Position numbers and translations under genes: made by a program
The notes under the pieces: model-generated
Seen by the model: the letters and a program-made list of their open reading frames with translations, nothing else
Database searches by the model: none
What the model was told of the DNA's origin: nothing
Shown: piece by piece, positions 39,201 through 50,985 of the stretch
Position numbering within the stretch: position 1 is the stretch's first letter
Layout of the letters: each line of letters opens with the position of its first letter
Source of the DNA: Dimorphilus gyrociliatus
Lineage: Eukaryota; Annelida; Polychaeta; Dinophilidae
Length of the DNA: 64,000 nucleotides
NCBI GenBank assembly: GCA_904063045.1
Contig: CAJFCJ010000004.1
Location: 1,357,713 to 1,421,712, forward strand
Reading direction: 5' to 3'

Positions 39201-42200
39201 TGAAAAAACATGCCCTCAAGGTTTAGCAAAGAGATTTACATTAGTGAATGGGCTAAAAATTGAATGTGAATTTTGTAGCTGTTCTTGTATCGTGAGTAAC
39301 TAAATTATATACACTGCAAATAGTAAAAATTAACATGTTCAACAAAAGCTTGCGAAAGGATGCGTAAATGACCTTCAATGTGTATTTAAACATGATAATT
39401 CACCAAAATGTTCTCTTGGTAAGTCAATTTCTCTTTTTCCATATAAAGAACTTTAGTAAATATTTTCATTATCTCTGTTTTAAATAGAAAGAAGAATATG
39501 TCCAAAATTCGATACTTGCAAAACTTTTTGTCCAAATGGATATAAAGTAGACAACAAGGGATGTAGAAAATGTGAATGCCATAATCCTTGCGATGTAAGA
39601 TTATAATTTACTCTTTTATAGTCATGATCGACAAGATAATTTTACAAACAATTTTTTTACAGTACATTACATGTGAAAGAAATTATAAATGTGAACCTTA
39701 TTTCTTATCTTGTTCTTCACTTCCTTGTATTGTCAAAGAAGCTGCTTGCATTCCAAAATGCCAGAGTGAACAGCAAGTGGCTTTACGGACAGTTTATAAT
39801 AATCCAACTGAGTTGTTTATGATTCCAAAGTATACATATTCAATTACTATATTTAATATATATTTATTATAATCGTTAAATTATTTCAGCTGTAATTATG
39901 AAAAGCATACATATGATACTTCAACATGTATGTCCAACACTGGCGTTTGTCTGTGTACATCTCCGAATGGTCTTACACCTACATCGAGTTTATTTAGACA
40001 TGGGAATGTATGCAGTAGAGAGTCTGTTGATAGTTTAATGGACTTATGTCCCAAAAATACCTTTGTTCATATATGCCCAGTAACACTTTGTACAATGAAG
40101 TGTTGTCCTGCCTATCCTCAAGCAGAATGCCGAATTAACCCTTGTAATGGTTGTAAAGCTGAGTTTTATGTTGGAAAGGATAAAGTTGACTGTTTCGAAA
40201 AATCCACCCTCTGTCATAGACAATATGCTGAACGAGTGGAACAAGCTGTTCGAATAGGCGAGCAACAAATGTTTACTGATCCATACTGGCAAATTCTCTA
40301 TTACAAATTGCATGTTCTTCCATATCATATTTCAACGAGTATTCGCTATAAGAAAAATTCCCCATCAAGCGATATGGGCTGTTCAGTTCAAGTGGAACTG
40401 AACATTAATAACTATTTAAAAAGCACTGTAAACGAAAAATACATTGATGAACTTCAAACTGATAAAATAGTGGTGGGCCCTTATCTGCCTAAGTGCAGAA
40501 AACTAGGTGATAATACTCACAACGGCTTCCTGTACAAACAATGTAAAACTATAGGCGACAAAGTTCTTTTTTGCTTTTGTGTTGACAAGTCAGGAAATGA
40601 AATACCTAAAACTCTTAGTAAAGATCCAAACATGGAATGCAATAGTGATGGTATAATCAAAGGAAAAGTTGAAATATGTCCAAGCGGCAAACCTCAGCAA
40701 TCTTGCTCAGAAAGGTGTTTGAATACTACTTGCAATGGAGAAAATTTTTTCACTGACTGTAAAGCCAGTCAATGCGATGACTGTAAAGTTGAAGTTAGCA
40801 ATAATCTCTTTTCATGTTCAAGTAAGTATTGTTTTTTACTTTACTTTCATCTTTTCAACTTTCAATATAACGGTTCATTAGAATCGACAATGGAAGACGT
40901 CTGCCAGCTTCCGTTTGATGAAGGATATACCTGCTCAGATGGAAAAGTTAGAACTAAATGGTTTTATGATAAAACTCAAAAGAAATGTTTGTCATTTAAA
41001 TATAAAGGATGCGGGGGGAATAATAATAGATTTGACATATTTAATCAATGTGCCCTTCTTTGCAGTAGAGGTCGGTGTTTATTTTTTTATATTTCTTTTG
41101 GTATTTATACACTTTAAGCTAATTTATTACATTTTCATTTTGCATATTAGAGAAAAAATGCGACAAATTAGAACCTTGCCAAGATTCAAATCTTATTTGT
41201 GAAACATTTCCAGAGGCTGTTTTAGTTTTCGATTGCTTATGTAAAGCATCGTTTATTAGTCCATTAAGCACTTTAGCTGTTGACTGCAAGGGAGAGCCAA
41301 AGGGACTTTGTTTCAGGAGAAATGCTCAATTTTCTTCATTAGATGTTTGGAAAGAAATAAGGTAAACCCTTAAATACGTATTAAAATTTTGATACCATCA
41401 CAAAATATTACAGATTCGCGGTAGATATGATATCGCAATCCAGATATGAGCTTTTTTCAGCCTATTATAAATATCCTGAGCTTTCCCGTTATTCATGCAC
41501 GGCTGACGGTAATTTTGAATCAAAACAGTGCATTGGTAATAATTGCTTTTGTATTGACGAATGGGGGATGCCTCTTGAAATATCCTCCAGCGGCTCAAAC
41601 GAAAATATAAGATGCTGTAATTATTTAAAAACTAACTTAAGCACATTCCCTGAAATGAAGTTTTTTCTTTACAGTAAATAAAAAAACCATATCATTGGGA
41701 TTCTTAGCAAATGTTGATTCGACAATACCTAAGAAGTAAGTAAAAGTTAATAAGAGAAAATATCATAGCTAACTACTTCATTTTCTTAAAATTTGTCGTT
41801 TTTTCTTTTTTAGAACTATCGAAGAAGACATTGCAAAATATTTACATTTACCAACAGAAAACGTCAATCTCTTTAGAGATGTATGTATAGTGTATATACA
41901 ATATATAGAATGTATATAATTTAATTTATTTAATCCATTAGTATATATAATATACACCTATCTAATGTGGCTTTTGTGCAAAAATGATTTAAAGAAAATC
42001 TTTATTACGCATTTTATAGATTAAAGAAAAAGACTCTTTCTTATTACAATTGACTGCTAACGACAAGAGTCTACCTGCAAAAGTCGATGTTTTATACCAC
42101 CTTGTAAGTATATAATCATATAAATAGTAGAGCATAAATTAAGTTACGTGATTTTAGATTAAACATAAAATACTCAAAGGAGTTCGTTCAGTTAGTTTTA

Positions 42201-43287
42201 TGAGCGAAAAAACGCAAATAATACCTGAGGAGACTACAATACCACCACCAACAACTATAATTCCAACAACGACTAGAGAACAAACTACTACCGAAAAAAC
42301 CACAACCATACCAGCAACTACTGAAGAAAGTACAACAATACAAATAACAACCTCTATTAAGGAAACTACAACATCAAAATACATAGGTAACATTTAATTT
42401 TATTATAGATCATTAGTTGATCTTATGAAACCAAGATAAAAAAAAGCTATAAGGATCTTTGTGTTTGGCAATTTTTAGTAAATTAAGTAAACTTGAAATA
42501 TTTAGAAGAATGTTGAATTCTCTTTCAGCTATAAAGCTAATTAGCAAATAATAAATGAATTTTATACATAATCTAGAAACAACAAGTAAAACAACAGAGA
42601 AAGAACGTGAAAAGACTACGCCTGGTAATTAATAATGTTGCTTCTTTTATATTGAAAAAAGTATTCTCATTTTTTTTTAACTTATTCGAATTAATTGCAG
42701 ACAAAACGACTGCTACAGCAAAGATAGGTAAAAAAAATTAATAATAAAACTATATCTTCTCTTTCCAACTTCAAGTAACTTATGCAATATATAGTATATA
42801 ATTTATACATACTAATATTATATTAAATAATTATATTCAGAGGTAAATATATCTAGATATAGAAAATGACGAAAATCCGTCATTATGATTAAATTATATG
42901 ACAAGCAGGCTTTTCTTGCCTGTAATAAGTACTTTTATTCAATTATAAATATATTACAAATCTTGTTTATGTTATAGTATTCATACAATATCTTACTTGA
43001 CATGAAAATATATAGGCATGTATGGTATATTTATTCTTGTTTTAGGAACACCTACTGCTAAAGCTGTCAAAAACGAGGACGACAATAATGACAAGCTCAT
43101 CGCCGTCTTATCCGCTGCTGGGGCTGGCCTCGTAATCTTCATTATAGTCATAATCGTTTGTGCATATGTATGTATATCAAATAAGATAATTACAATAAGA
43201 TAATTTACATTATATTATCGTCTTTTTAAGAAATCTCCCGGAAAGATTGGAAGAAAATCACAATACCAAGTTGAAACTAATGCTTAA
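28398..43287 (+). CDS. Giant type I membrane protein with Ig, antistasin, thyroglobulin-1 and Kunitz domains, 3235 aa, 58 exons
   Basis: A chain of 58 exons with GT-AG introns (mean about 90 bp) keeps one frame from the ATG at 28398 to the stop at 43287 (9708 nt). Order: signal peptide (exon 1, MKITIIKNFDIFLLTCLF); four Ig-like domains (29074-31128); an antistasin-type module (exon 10); four Ig (31464-33058); antistasin modules (33122-33660); four more Ig-like (33690-35071); a run of antistasin modules (35127-36776); then thyroglobulin-1, an unnamed Cys module and Kunitz domains alternating (36834-41616). A membrane-proximal domain, a Thr-rich stalk, a transmembrane helix (AGLVIFIIVIIVCAY) and an 18-residue tail close it. 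It is probably a surface adhesion or protease-binding protein; the role is not known. The first intron (615 bp) is the least certain join. Details are in the block entries below. Confidence 0.82.
29074..33058 (+). other. N-terminal Ig block of the giant membrane protein (exons 2-17)
   Basis: Exons: 29074-29188, 29254-29429, 29773-29952, 30030-30146, 30363-30465, 30532-30704, 30779-30916, 30988-31128, 31196-31393, 31464-31575, 31639-31823, 31884-32066, 32141-32257, 32321-32423, 32518-32834, 32906-33058. They encode eight Ig-like domains with one antistasin-type module (exon 10, CKYGFVMGENSCPTCQC) after the fourth. Typical Ig ends are GNYSCKASNSFGT, GIFTCIAHD and GNYMCIAKNSLGT. Ig 2 lacks the usual cysteine pair. 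Boundaries between Ig domains are mostly phase 1, as expected for shuffled modules. Confidence 0.8.
30228..30270. repeat. (GA)n microsatellite in an intron of the giant gene
   Basis: About twenty GA units inside the intron between exons 5 and 6. Confidence 0.95.
33122..36776 (+). other. Antistasin-rich middle block (exons 18-33), interrupted by four Ig-like domains
   Basis: Exons: 33122-33352, 33410-33510, 33588-34182, 34238-34460, 34530-34681, 34737-34865, 34922-35071, 35127-35221, 35292-35403, 35458-35555, 35612-35797, 35860-35971, 36034-36131, 36201-36321, 36419-36601, 36664-36776. The antistasin-like pattern is C-x3-C-x2-(G/Y)-(Y/F)-x5-(G)-C-x2-C-x-C-x4-PC, for example CRIQCPFGYILGEDGC and CDYGYILGEDNCPKNC. 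About eight such units occur. Exons 20-24 carry Ig-like domains (GLYSCLVRNKYGT, GAYICIGQN). Antistasins are leech and cnidarian serine-protease inhibitors, but the motif is also used structurally, so inhibition is not shown. Confidence 0.75.
36834..41616 (+). other. Thyroglobulin-1 / unnamed Cys module / Kunitz block (exons 34-50)
   Basis: Exons: 36834-37000, 37077-37210, 37288-37461, 37522-37773, 37840-38052, 38115-38315, 38375-38557, 38618-38811, 38881-39091, 39158-39291, 39349-39418, 39488-39594, 39663-39829, 39890-40821, 40882-41070, 41151-41361, 41414-41616. Six thyroglobulin-1 cores are visible: ICFCVDEKTG, FCWCSDNMG, NCWCVNEFG, VCLCTSPNG, LFCFCVDKSG and NCFCIDEWG. Kunitz 1 lies in exon 40 (FGCGGNRNLF) and Kunitz 2 in exon 48 (KGCGGNNNRF), both with six cysteines. 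Exons 43-46 add antistasin-like units. The 60-bp intron 40822-40881 has no in-frame stop, so retention would keep the frame. Confidence 0.78.
41675..43287 (+). other. Membrane-proximal domain, Thr-rich stalk, transmembrane helix and tail (exons 51-58)
   Basis: Exons: 41675-41735, 41814-41880, 42020-42103, 42158-42386, 42577-42624, 42701-42727, 43046-43167, 43231-43287. Exons 51-54a give an alternating strand-helix pattern (ISLGFLANVD, TIEEDIAKYLHLP, FLLQLTAND, KVDVLYHLIKHKI) that could be a SEA-like ferredoxin fold; this is inference. Exons 54-56 are Thr/Glu/Pro-rich, likely O-glycosylated. Exon 57 holds the membrane helix and exon 58 a short basic tail ending QYQVETNA. The very small exons 55 (48 nt) and 56 (27 nt) keep phase 1-1 and could be skipped without a frameshift. 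Confidence 0.72.
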
Positions 43288-44175
43288 AAAGCAAAGCTTG
43301 TTCCATAAAGTTTATACTTTTTTAATTTCACAGTATTCTTTTATAAAAGTTAACTTTCTAACGCTTTCCAGCTCTATAATCAATGTGAAAGCGTATTTTT
43401 ACACTATGCTTAACATCTGTTTCTTGCAAAATATATGATCCAGCAAAAATACAAGTTTAATCTTTATATGAAATATACATAGATTTCTAAGTATACTCTT
43501 TTAAGAGACATCATATATAGTATATGGTATATTATATACCTTGTAGATTATGTAATTAATAATGGTTATTATTTATTATATAAACATTGATTAGTTAGTA
43601 AGAGAGAATGAGAAAAAAGGCTATAGTGTACAGGTTTCTTTGCTTGACAAACAATTCTCGGTTGATTTCTAGGGCACTTTATCAAGGGAAGAAAAACAAC
43701 AAAATTGTCCAAGAGTTTCATTATATCAAGTAAATATTGATCATACAGTCCATAATAGTCCTATTATATCAGACTGTAATAATTAAATTTTTGAGTAGAA
43801 CAAGAAAAGAAAAAGTAATTAAAAAATACGAATTTTATTATTTAAAAACCAAAGATATCTTATATAAAACTTCTCATGTACTCAGTGCAGGTGTTAAGCA
43901 CACGCTATCATAGTAAAAATTTGCTAAAATAAATAACTATATACATTATAACTGCATGTATATACTGTATAATTCACTGTACATATATAGATTTTATGCA
44001 TAATTTTTAAAAATTCACAGGTAACTTCAATGTGTTAATAAATTTACTAAGGTTTTATTCAATTGTCATTGTTTCTATATCCAATTACAGTTATAATTGG
44101 TATGAAACCCAAATTTTCAAGCATGTTTCAATAAGTGAATACTATTTGCTTCGACGTTTCTTCTTTTGGTATATT
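43288..44175. other. Convergent intergenic region
   Basis: It lies between the stop of the giant + strand gene and the stop of the minus-strand transporter, so it should hold both 3' UTRs. No gene was recognised. AATAAA occurs around 43929, far from either stop. Confidence 0.5.
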
Positions 44176-47100
44176 TTACAAATTTTCACTTTTACTTCTA
44201 CCACATGGGCATTTTGAACTAAGCCATCTATATATTGGTTTTAAAGATCCCACATCGTTCTGTGGACCTAATATGCCCAGTACTGTAGAGAAAAATCCTA
44301 AAGCCCACAGAATTGAAAAACCTATAGTGGCAAACATAAAGGCGCCAAATTCAACAAAAAATAAAATTTCAGCTAATAGTAAAAAGAATGAGGCTCCAAG
44401 TGTTGTAGTGGCTCCGGAAAGAACTGAGACACCAACTTCAGTTAACATATCTCTAACTCTGTCTTTCCGTAATCTGTGAACTGATCTCGAATAACCTTCG
44501 GCCAAATGCACAATATAATCGACAGCCAACCCTACGACTAGTACTAAATTCAAAGATTCCAATAATCCAAGCTTCCAACCAGCAATTGGCAATACTCCAA
44601 TTACACATACTGTAACACAACCAATAGTAAACGTAGCCAAAAGACCAACTATTACATTATGCGTAGCAACAATAAGAATAGGACAGGACAAGCCAATACC
44701 AATTGCAATACCAGTAACAGCTGAACCTACCAATTTCTATAAATTTAAAAAAGAAATAATAAGAGATAAAATTATCTTTTCACCAACAATTTTACTTACA
44801 TTTTGTACTTGTAGCCAATGCCATATAGAATTTTGACCAGTTATTGCTGTTTGCCATACGCCCTTTAATTCTTCTGGTAGACTTTCTCTCTATTGCAATA
44901 AATTCATTATTGATAAGCCTACAATTTTTTTATTTAAATGACAAAGCTTACTTTTTTATTGATAAAATCTTCCCATTTATCTCTAACTGGCAAACCTTTT
45001 TCAAATCCAATTCGATTTATTTCAAGTGTTGTATTTATAACAATAGCCGCATACTTTAGATGAGTTCCATAGATTCTTGTCTCATCATTCTTTTGGTAAG
45101 TAACACTACCATCCAATTTCTCTTCTCCCAACAGGTCGTTGAAAAGTATAAAGTCGTCAGAGCGCTTTGCAAAAGGAGTTCCAGGAGGGGGAGTATTTCC
45201 ATTAAATAGCCACCAATTCATAGCCAATTCGAAGTGTTTGTTGACTGCTTCTCCCTTTAAATTGTTTCTTTTGTCATATAGGTCGGTTGTGTCGGTATTG
45301 AAAATATCATTAGCAGAATTAACATCAAATACGTCATATGATTTCGACAACTTCAAAGGTGTACTCTAAAAATTAATGTACTTTTGTAATTTCTTAAATG
45401 CTACGAGAAAAAATGTAAAAAAAACCAACCTTGTAAAAGCTTTTCATATTATCTATAAAACACAAGACCTCTGGTTTATCTTTGTGATTAATATCTGTCC
45501 GAATATGCAAATCGCTTATTTCATCAGGCGTTAACGCTTTTAATTCTTGACAAAATTTAGTAAGCCCATCTTGTACAGATTTTTTATTTAGATTAAATTT
45601 GTTATCCCAGTTCTGCACTCCGTTACATTTATAATCTGTATGATAACAATCCGACCTATCTTGCTCTTTTAGACCAAAAGCGAGGTATACGGCAGTAACC
45701 CTATCACGGTTTCCCTTATATTCTCTGCTCAAATCATATAGATATCGTCCATAATTGCTGCTGTCTTTTAAAAATTTAGTCTCTTCTTGATTTACTTCCA
45801 AAGTACTTGCAAAGTAAATGAAAGCAGCTAAAAGTCCCGCATAAAATACAAGAATAAACCATTTAGCAATTTTATGGGTAATGAACTTATAATATGGACC
45901 AGCAAAGAATCTAACAATAAAATTCCGTTTAATATTATCATCTCGTCCTTCAGGTGCTTCAATAGTACCACCAGTCAGCTCCCTATTGCAGCAACAACAG
46001 CACTTAAATTTACTCCAGAAAAGTGTGTATGTTACAACCACGCATGGAAAGAATATAATAACCGAAAGATAATTGACAACTATTAGAATACCAGAAAAAA
46101 CACCAAAAGTATAAACGGCCATAAATGGTGAGGTTGCTGATACAATAAAAGCTAAAGCTGTTGTTAGAGACGTATAAAACATAGCCATTGTTGCCTTTCG
46201 ATAGCAATGAGATAATCGATGTGCCATAGAAATGTATTTATGATGTGCAGATTCTCTCCAAGTGTCATAAAAGACAAACACGTTATCAGCTCCTATTCCC
46301 AGAATAATAAATATCGCTAAAACGTGAAATATGCCCAAATAGGTAAAACGTATTACTCCATTATATAGCAGATTTGTGATTAAGAAACTATTTAAAATTG
46401 AAAAAACTGCCCATAAAGTAATCCAAACAGATTGAGTTTGAATCAGCATAAACACTACAATAAAAAGCATGGAACCCAGTGCCAAGCTTAAATCTCTAAA
46501 TACTGTAGATCTGATTTTCACTCCTAGAAGAATAGGACAAAAATGATAAAATTCCATATCCCCAACACCATTTTTGAAGTAATCATCTCCTATATCTATT
46601 TAAAATGAAAACATAGAATTAGAAATGTATTTTAATTAAATACAATAGTTATTATTACTTGCGAACTCTTTCAACAAATTTTCATATTTTGTGTTCATAT
46701 CAGTATCATCATCATTATCCTCAGGAACTCTATCAAAGCCTTTTAATGGTCCACCTATATTAATTCTGATTCTAGTTCTTGATGAAAATGCTCTAGTTGG
46801 AGTTATTTCTGCATCTTTGCTAAGGAAATATTGAGTCTGTGCTGCTGTTTTATCATCTTTACTGGCTGCGTATATTCTGCCTGCAATGTCGCTATAGTCG
46901 CCATCTTCGAATAATGCCAAAACTGATGTGGGATATGAACACTTATCATCCGAACGTTTTAAGCAAAAAGAATTTTTATAGTCATCAGTATTAATATATT
47001 TGTCTTGAATCTTTTTAATTAGTTTGAGGTTCTTTTCCGTAAAAACGTTGTTATCGCCAGACGCCCCAACAAAGTTTAATTCCATGAAACTATAAAAAAT

Positions 47101-49085
47101 AGTTTGTACCTTTTGTTTGGTGTTCTTATCTTCTCCTCTTGAGATCATGTAATCCGGTTTGTCCCTTTCAAACCAGGCCATCGATCTTAAAAAGTGTTCA
47201 TCATTAGTAATGTCGAGCGGTAATCTGTCAAAGACGATGGGAAAGATATTGACTCCTCCAGCAATTAAGATGAGCGTGAGAACTGCGAAAAATATATGGG
47301 CTCCAAGAGTGATTCCTGTACAAAAAGGAAAATAATGATAAATTTAGCATATACTATCTCAAAACACAATTAAAAGCAATATAGATCATTCATAAAAAGA
47401 ATCGTAAAAAGCTCAAAAATTAAGTTATAATTAGAGAATATTTATGTCAATGCGTAATAATACCGGATGAAGGATTTTCATTATAAATATATAATTATAA
47501 TAATATACTTATATTATTTATCTTTAAGACAAATAAGGGAAAAACATCGAAAAATTATTATCATTAAAGCAACAATCCGATTTTCCTAGACATGCAAAAA
47601 ATAGATAACGACAAGCAATTATTTCATTTATTTTAATTATATTTCATGTACTTACAAAGGATTTTTATATTTATTATTTTAAGTAAATATAGATATAATA
47701 TATATATATATATATTAATTATGTATGTATGTGCTTTCGTGTTGTGTGTAGCGCTTTCTCGAATCCTTTATAAGTTTGAATAAAATAAAAAGAAACCTCA
47801 GTATAATAAGATATAAAGAAAAAGGAGGAAAACTTTGTTACATCTGTAAAGATATGCAAAAAAAAAAAAATTAATAGAAATGTTTATGAAAAGAAGCTTT
47901 TTTTCTTTCTTTTCTTTTATCGAATTTCCTCATATAAAATTGGCAATTTTCTACATATATAAGCAGTTTTTTTCTCTTCAATAAACTGGTCTCTATCTAT
48001 ATATGGTTTATTAAGGTTTTCTACCTGTAATTTATTTATTATAATGTGGGATCAGATAGGATCCAGTCTATTATAAATAAAAAAACATTTTATTACAATC
48101 AATAAAGTATCGACGTTTAGTAGAAAGCATACCATGAGCCAAGCTAATTGATTAATTCAAGTTACATGATTTAAATTCATTTTCTCGTAGATTTTATAAC
48201 GTTAAAGATTACTAAAGACGTTTCCCTATTAACAACTAATAATAAATGAGGCGTAAGCGTCTTAATTAACAATCTGAAACCGCCATCAAAATTTTGTAGA
48301 TTTTAGATATTTCATTAGTGTTAAAGAATAGAATAAGTCTTAAAGTACATTCTTATTAATACATACTTAAAACTAAAAAAGAATTATGAATAGTTATTCT
48401 AACTATATCTTTACAGCAGTATTTATGTTCTTTTTCTTATTATATAAAAAATGAAATATTGACAAATTATATTTCGAAAAGCACATAAAGATATTACCTA
48501 TTTCTTGGACAGATTAAGACGTATCTATTTCCCCTTATCGTTTTCTGGTAAACTTGAACTAATATTCTAAATTTTTAGACGCTTAGTTTAATATAATTGA
48601 CCTTGGAAAAGTTGTTCAATATCTATTAATTACAATAATTGAATATTCATAACATGGAGAGGGAAGAAATATTAATTTTAATATCGTAGTTAATGATTGC
48701 GAAATTTAACGAATTTGGATCAAAACTGAATGTAATCCATCTAAATAGAAAGACAAAGGAGTGATGAGCTGCTTAATATGTTTATAATGTTTACCTATAA
48801 AAAATTTCTACTCAAGAAGATAATAATTTAGAAATACATACCAAAAGCCAATTTTGGTCGATCTGTTATAAATTTACAGAATCTTAGTGGTTCTTGATCC
48901 ATTTTCTTCCTTAATTCTTCATCAACCGATGTTTGACCCTCGAGAGGTGCAACTTTAGGTGATCCATTTCGTTTATCGAAATTGTTGATTCCATTGGATT
49001 CCTTCTGAGTTGGTAATGCCTCATCGTACAGGTTTGGTGGGATTTTTTCGTCGTTAACGAAAGCAGGGTTATTATGCGTTTCCAT
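44176..49085 (-). CDS. Dispatched-like RND transporter with sterol-sensing domain, 1043 aa
   Basis: Six minus-strand exons in phase: 49085-48842, 47315-46659, 46595-45430, 45365-44952, 44889-44800 and 44736-44176 (3132 nt). The N-terminal 81 residues are cytosolic, then comes TM1 (HIFFAVLTLILIAGGV) and a large extracellular loop. A sterol-sensing block follows with GIGADNVFVFYDTWRES in TM4, a second loop, and the last TM bundle with GLAVDYIVHLAEGYSRS in TM10 and ILGPQNDVGSL near the end. These motifs fit Dispatched better than Patched. Dispatched uses an ion gradient to release lipid-modified Hedgehog; invertebrates also have divergent paralogues of unknown cargo. Shorter loops than usual (family about 1200-1500 aa) and Asn405 in place of the second TM4 Asp suggest such a paralogue. 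Intron 1 is 1.5 kb. Confidence 0.85.
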
Positions 49086-50270
49086 TGCTCTCTATTTCTC
49101 GTCTAACAGAAAGCCTGGTATAAACTATTATATACACACACCTGTATCACGTGACAATGAGTCAGCACAAGTGACGTATTTTACCCTACAGTCCCAGATA
49201 TTCCAGTTTATTTCGACGCTAAAAGTCGTTATACATGGTGATGTTTGAAAATCTTCACTGATTCTGTAATAATTACGGTATTTTGTATACATATGACACG
49301 TAAAAACCCTATTTTTATTATTATAAAAAATAAGTACCTACATACACATAAACTAGAACTGCTTTTAAAATAGAACATGTAGGACACATCTATAACCGGG
49401 GTCCAAACGACGTTAAATATTTAAATGAATTTATACAAAATTCACAGTAGATAGATTATTCGAAAATGTAAAATACAACACATTACATTTATAAAAAAAA
49501 TTTCACTCTAAAACTATGAAATTTATCTTTGTTATACTGAATACATTCGTTGAATAATCATTACTTAAGAGAATTAACATCTTACGGCGTTAGTATCTCT
49601 CTTATTTTATCGATTATTTAATTCAAAAAATTCGAAAAGGTCTCCTTGTAAAATGCATAACATTTTCAATGTAAATGACATCCGATGATATTAGTTTGTC
49701 TAATCGTAAATAGCGTAATGTTTAATACCCTTTTAATAGCTTATCATAAAAATATCTTTTAGACGTAAGAGACATCTATTTCTGTGTTACTTTATTATTA
49801 TTATTATTATTTATGCTATTACCCTCATTTTTAGTTTCTTACTTTACTAGTAAATTTTTTATTTGTATCAGCAAATAGAAATTCTATAAGTTAGAGTTTT
49901 GTAATTAGATTATTTAAGCCTAGTATATCTTCATTGTTTTGATGAGGGATCATTGTAACATTCTCTTAATGAATAGTTAACTAATTGATACCAGTGTATC
50001 ATATATTTAATTAGAAGATGTTGCTATGCACCTCTTTGCTTTATATTTTCTCTTCATTTGTGCATTCGAATCAATGCATCTAATAGAGCACCTATAGTAT
50101 ATCTGGGTTAAAGGTGGTTTTTACTCCGTAGTATGTCATTTAACTTGAATGTATTGCTTGTTTATGACTAATAGGTCACTTAGCTTTCAGAGTATTACCT
50201 ATGCACTAGATTTTTGGTGTAATGGTAACCTTCTCCGATCTCGAATGACGACTGCATAAAATTATAGCTC

Positions 50271-50310
50271 TGACTCACTGCCCTGTGCAGGGTATCCTAT
50301 CAATGAGTCA
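50271..50310. repeat. Nested inverted repeats
   Basis: TGACTCA at 50271-50277 pairs with TGAGTCA at 50304-50310, and inside them CCCTG/CAGGG (50281-50292) forms a second stem. TGACTCA is also the consensus AP-1-type site, present here twice in inverted orientation. Confidence 0.7.
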
Positions 50311-50968
50311 TTAAGAGCATACAAGCTTAAGCTCACCTGAGATTTACTTTTTTTGAATTAGTAAAACCGCCAAAAAGAGAATATATAGTTATTTTCTGTC
50401 AACAAACAAATGTTCCAAATTGAAATTCCTGTTTTGAATGCATTGAGAAAAAACAATAATATTTCCTTTTAATGATAAAATTATTAATTAAAAAATTAAA
50501 TACGACAATATTTTAAACACTTTCTATCAAATCTTATGCAATTTTTTTACACACAGATAGTGTTTTTATTTCCTTAAATTAGAGAAAAATCATTCATTAT
50601 TTTCTCGTTTTTACTACCAGTTTTCACCTTGACAAATATGGCGGCAAATTAAAGAGAAATAATGCAGACTATTTAAGCATAAACATTATATGATATAAAA
50701 CTAATATATAGATAATTCAAGTGTTTAGTTAAATCGGTAAAACTAAGAATAATTTCAAGTTTTCATCCAATATAAATTCAACTGAATGCAAATAATCTAT
50801 TTGCAATATGTTTATGCCTACATATATACATTCATTGATAAAATTTTGCACCCAATCGTTCAACGTTTAGCTAGAATTGATTAGTCATATTCCATTACTA
50901 CAAAGAGCTGCGCTGAATGAATCATAACAAATTATTAGGGTAACCTTTGAAAAAAAAAAGAACCAATA

Positions 50969-50985
50969 GAGAGAGAGAGAGAGAG
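50969..50985. repeat. Short (GA)n microsatellite
   Basis: About eight GA units. Confidence 0.9.

Noticed and set aside
42154-42393. Minus-strand Val/Ile-rich frame resembling a membrane protein
   Set aside because: It is the complement of the Thr-rich stalk codons (ACA/ACT read as TGT/AGT-type hydrophobic codons), not a gene.
44135-44479. 114-codon plus-strand open frame
   Set aside because: Antisense shadow of the last Dispatched-like exon.
50215-50250. Possible tRNA: A-box-like TGGTGTAATGG
   Set aside because: No B box at the right distance and no cloverleaf could be drawn; only a weak TCGAAT about 20 nt away.
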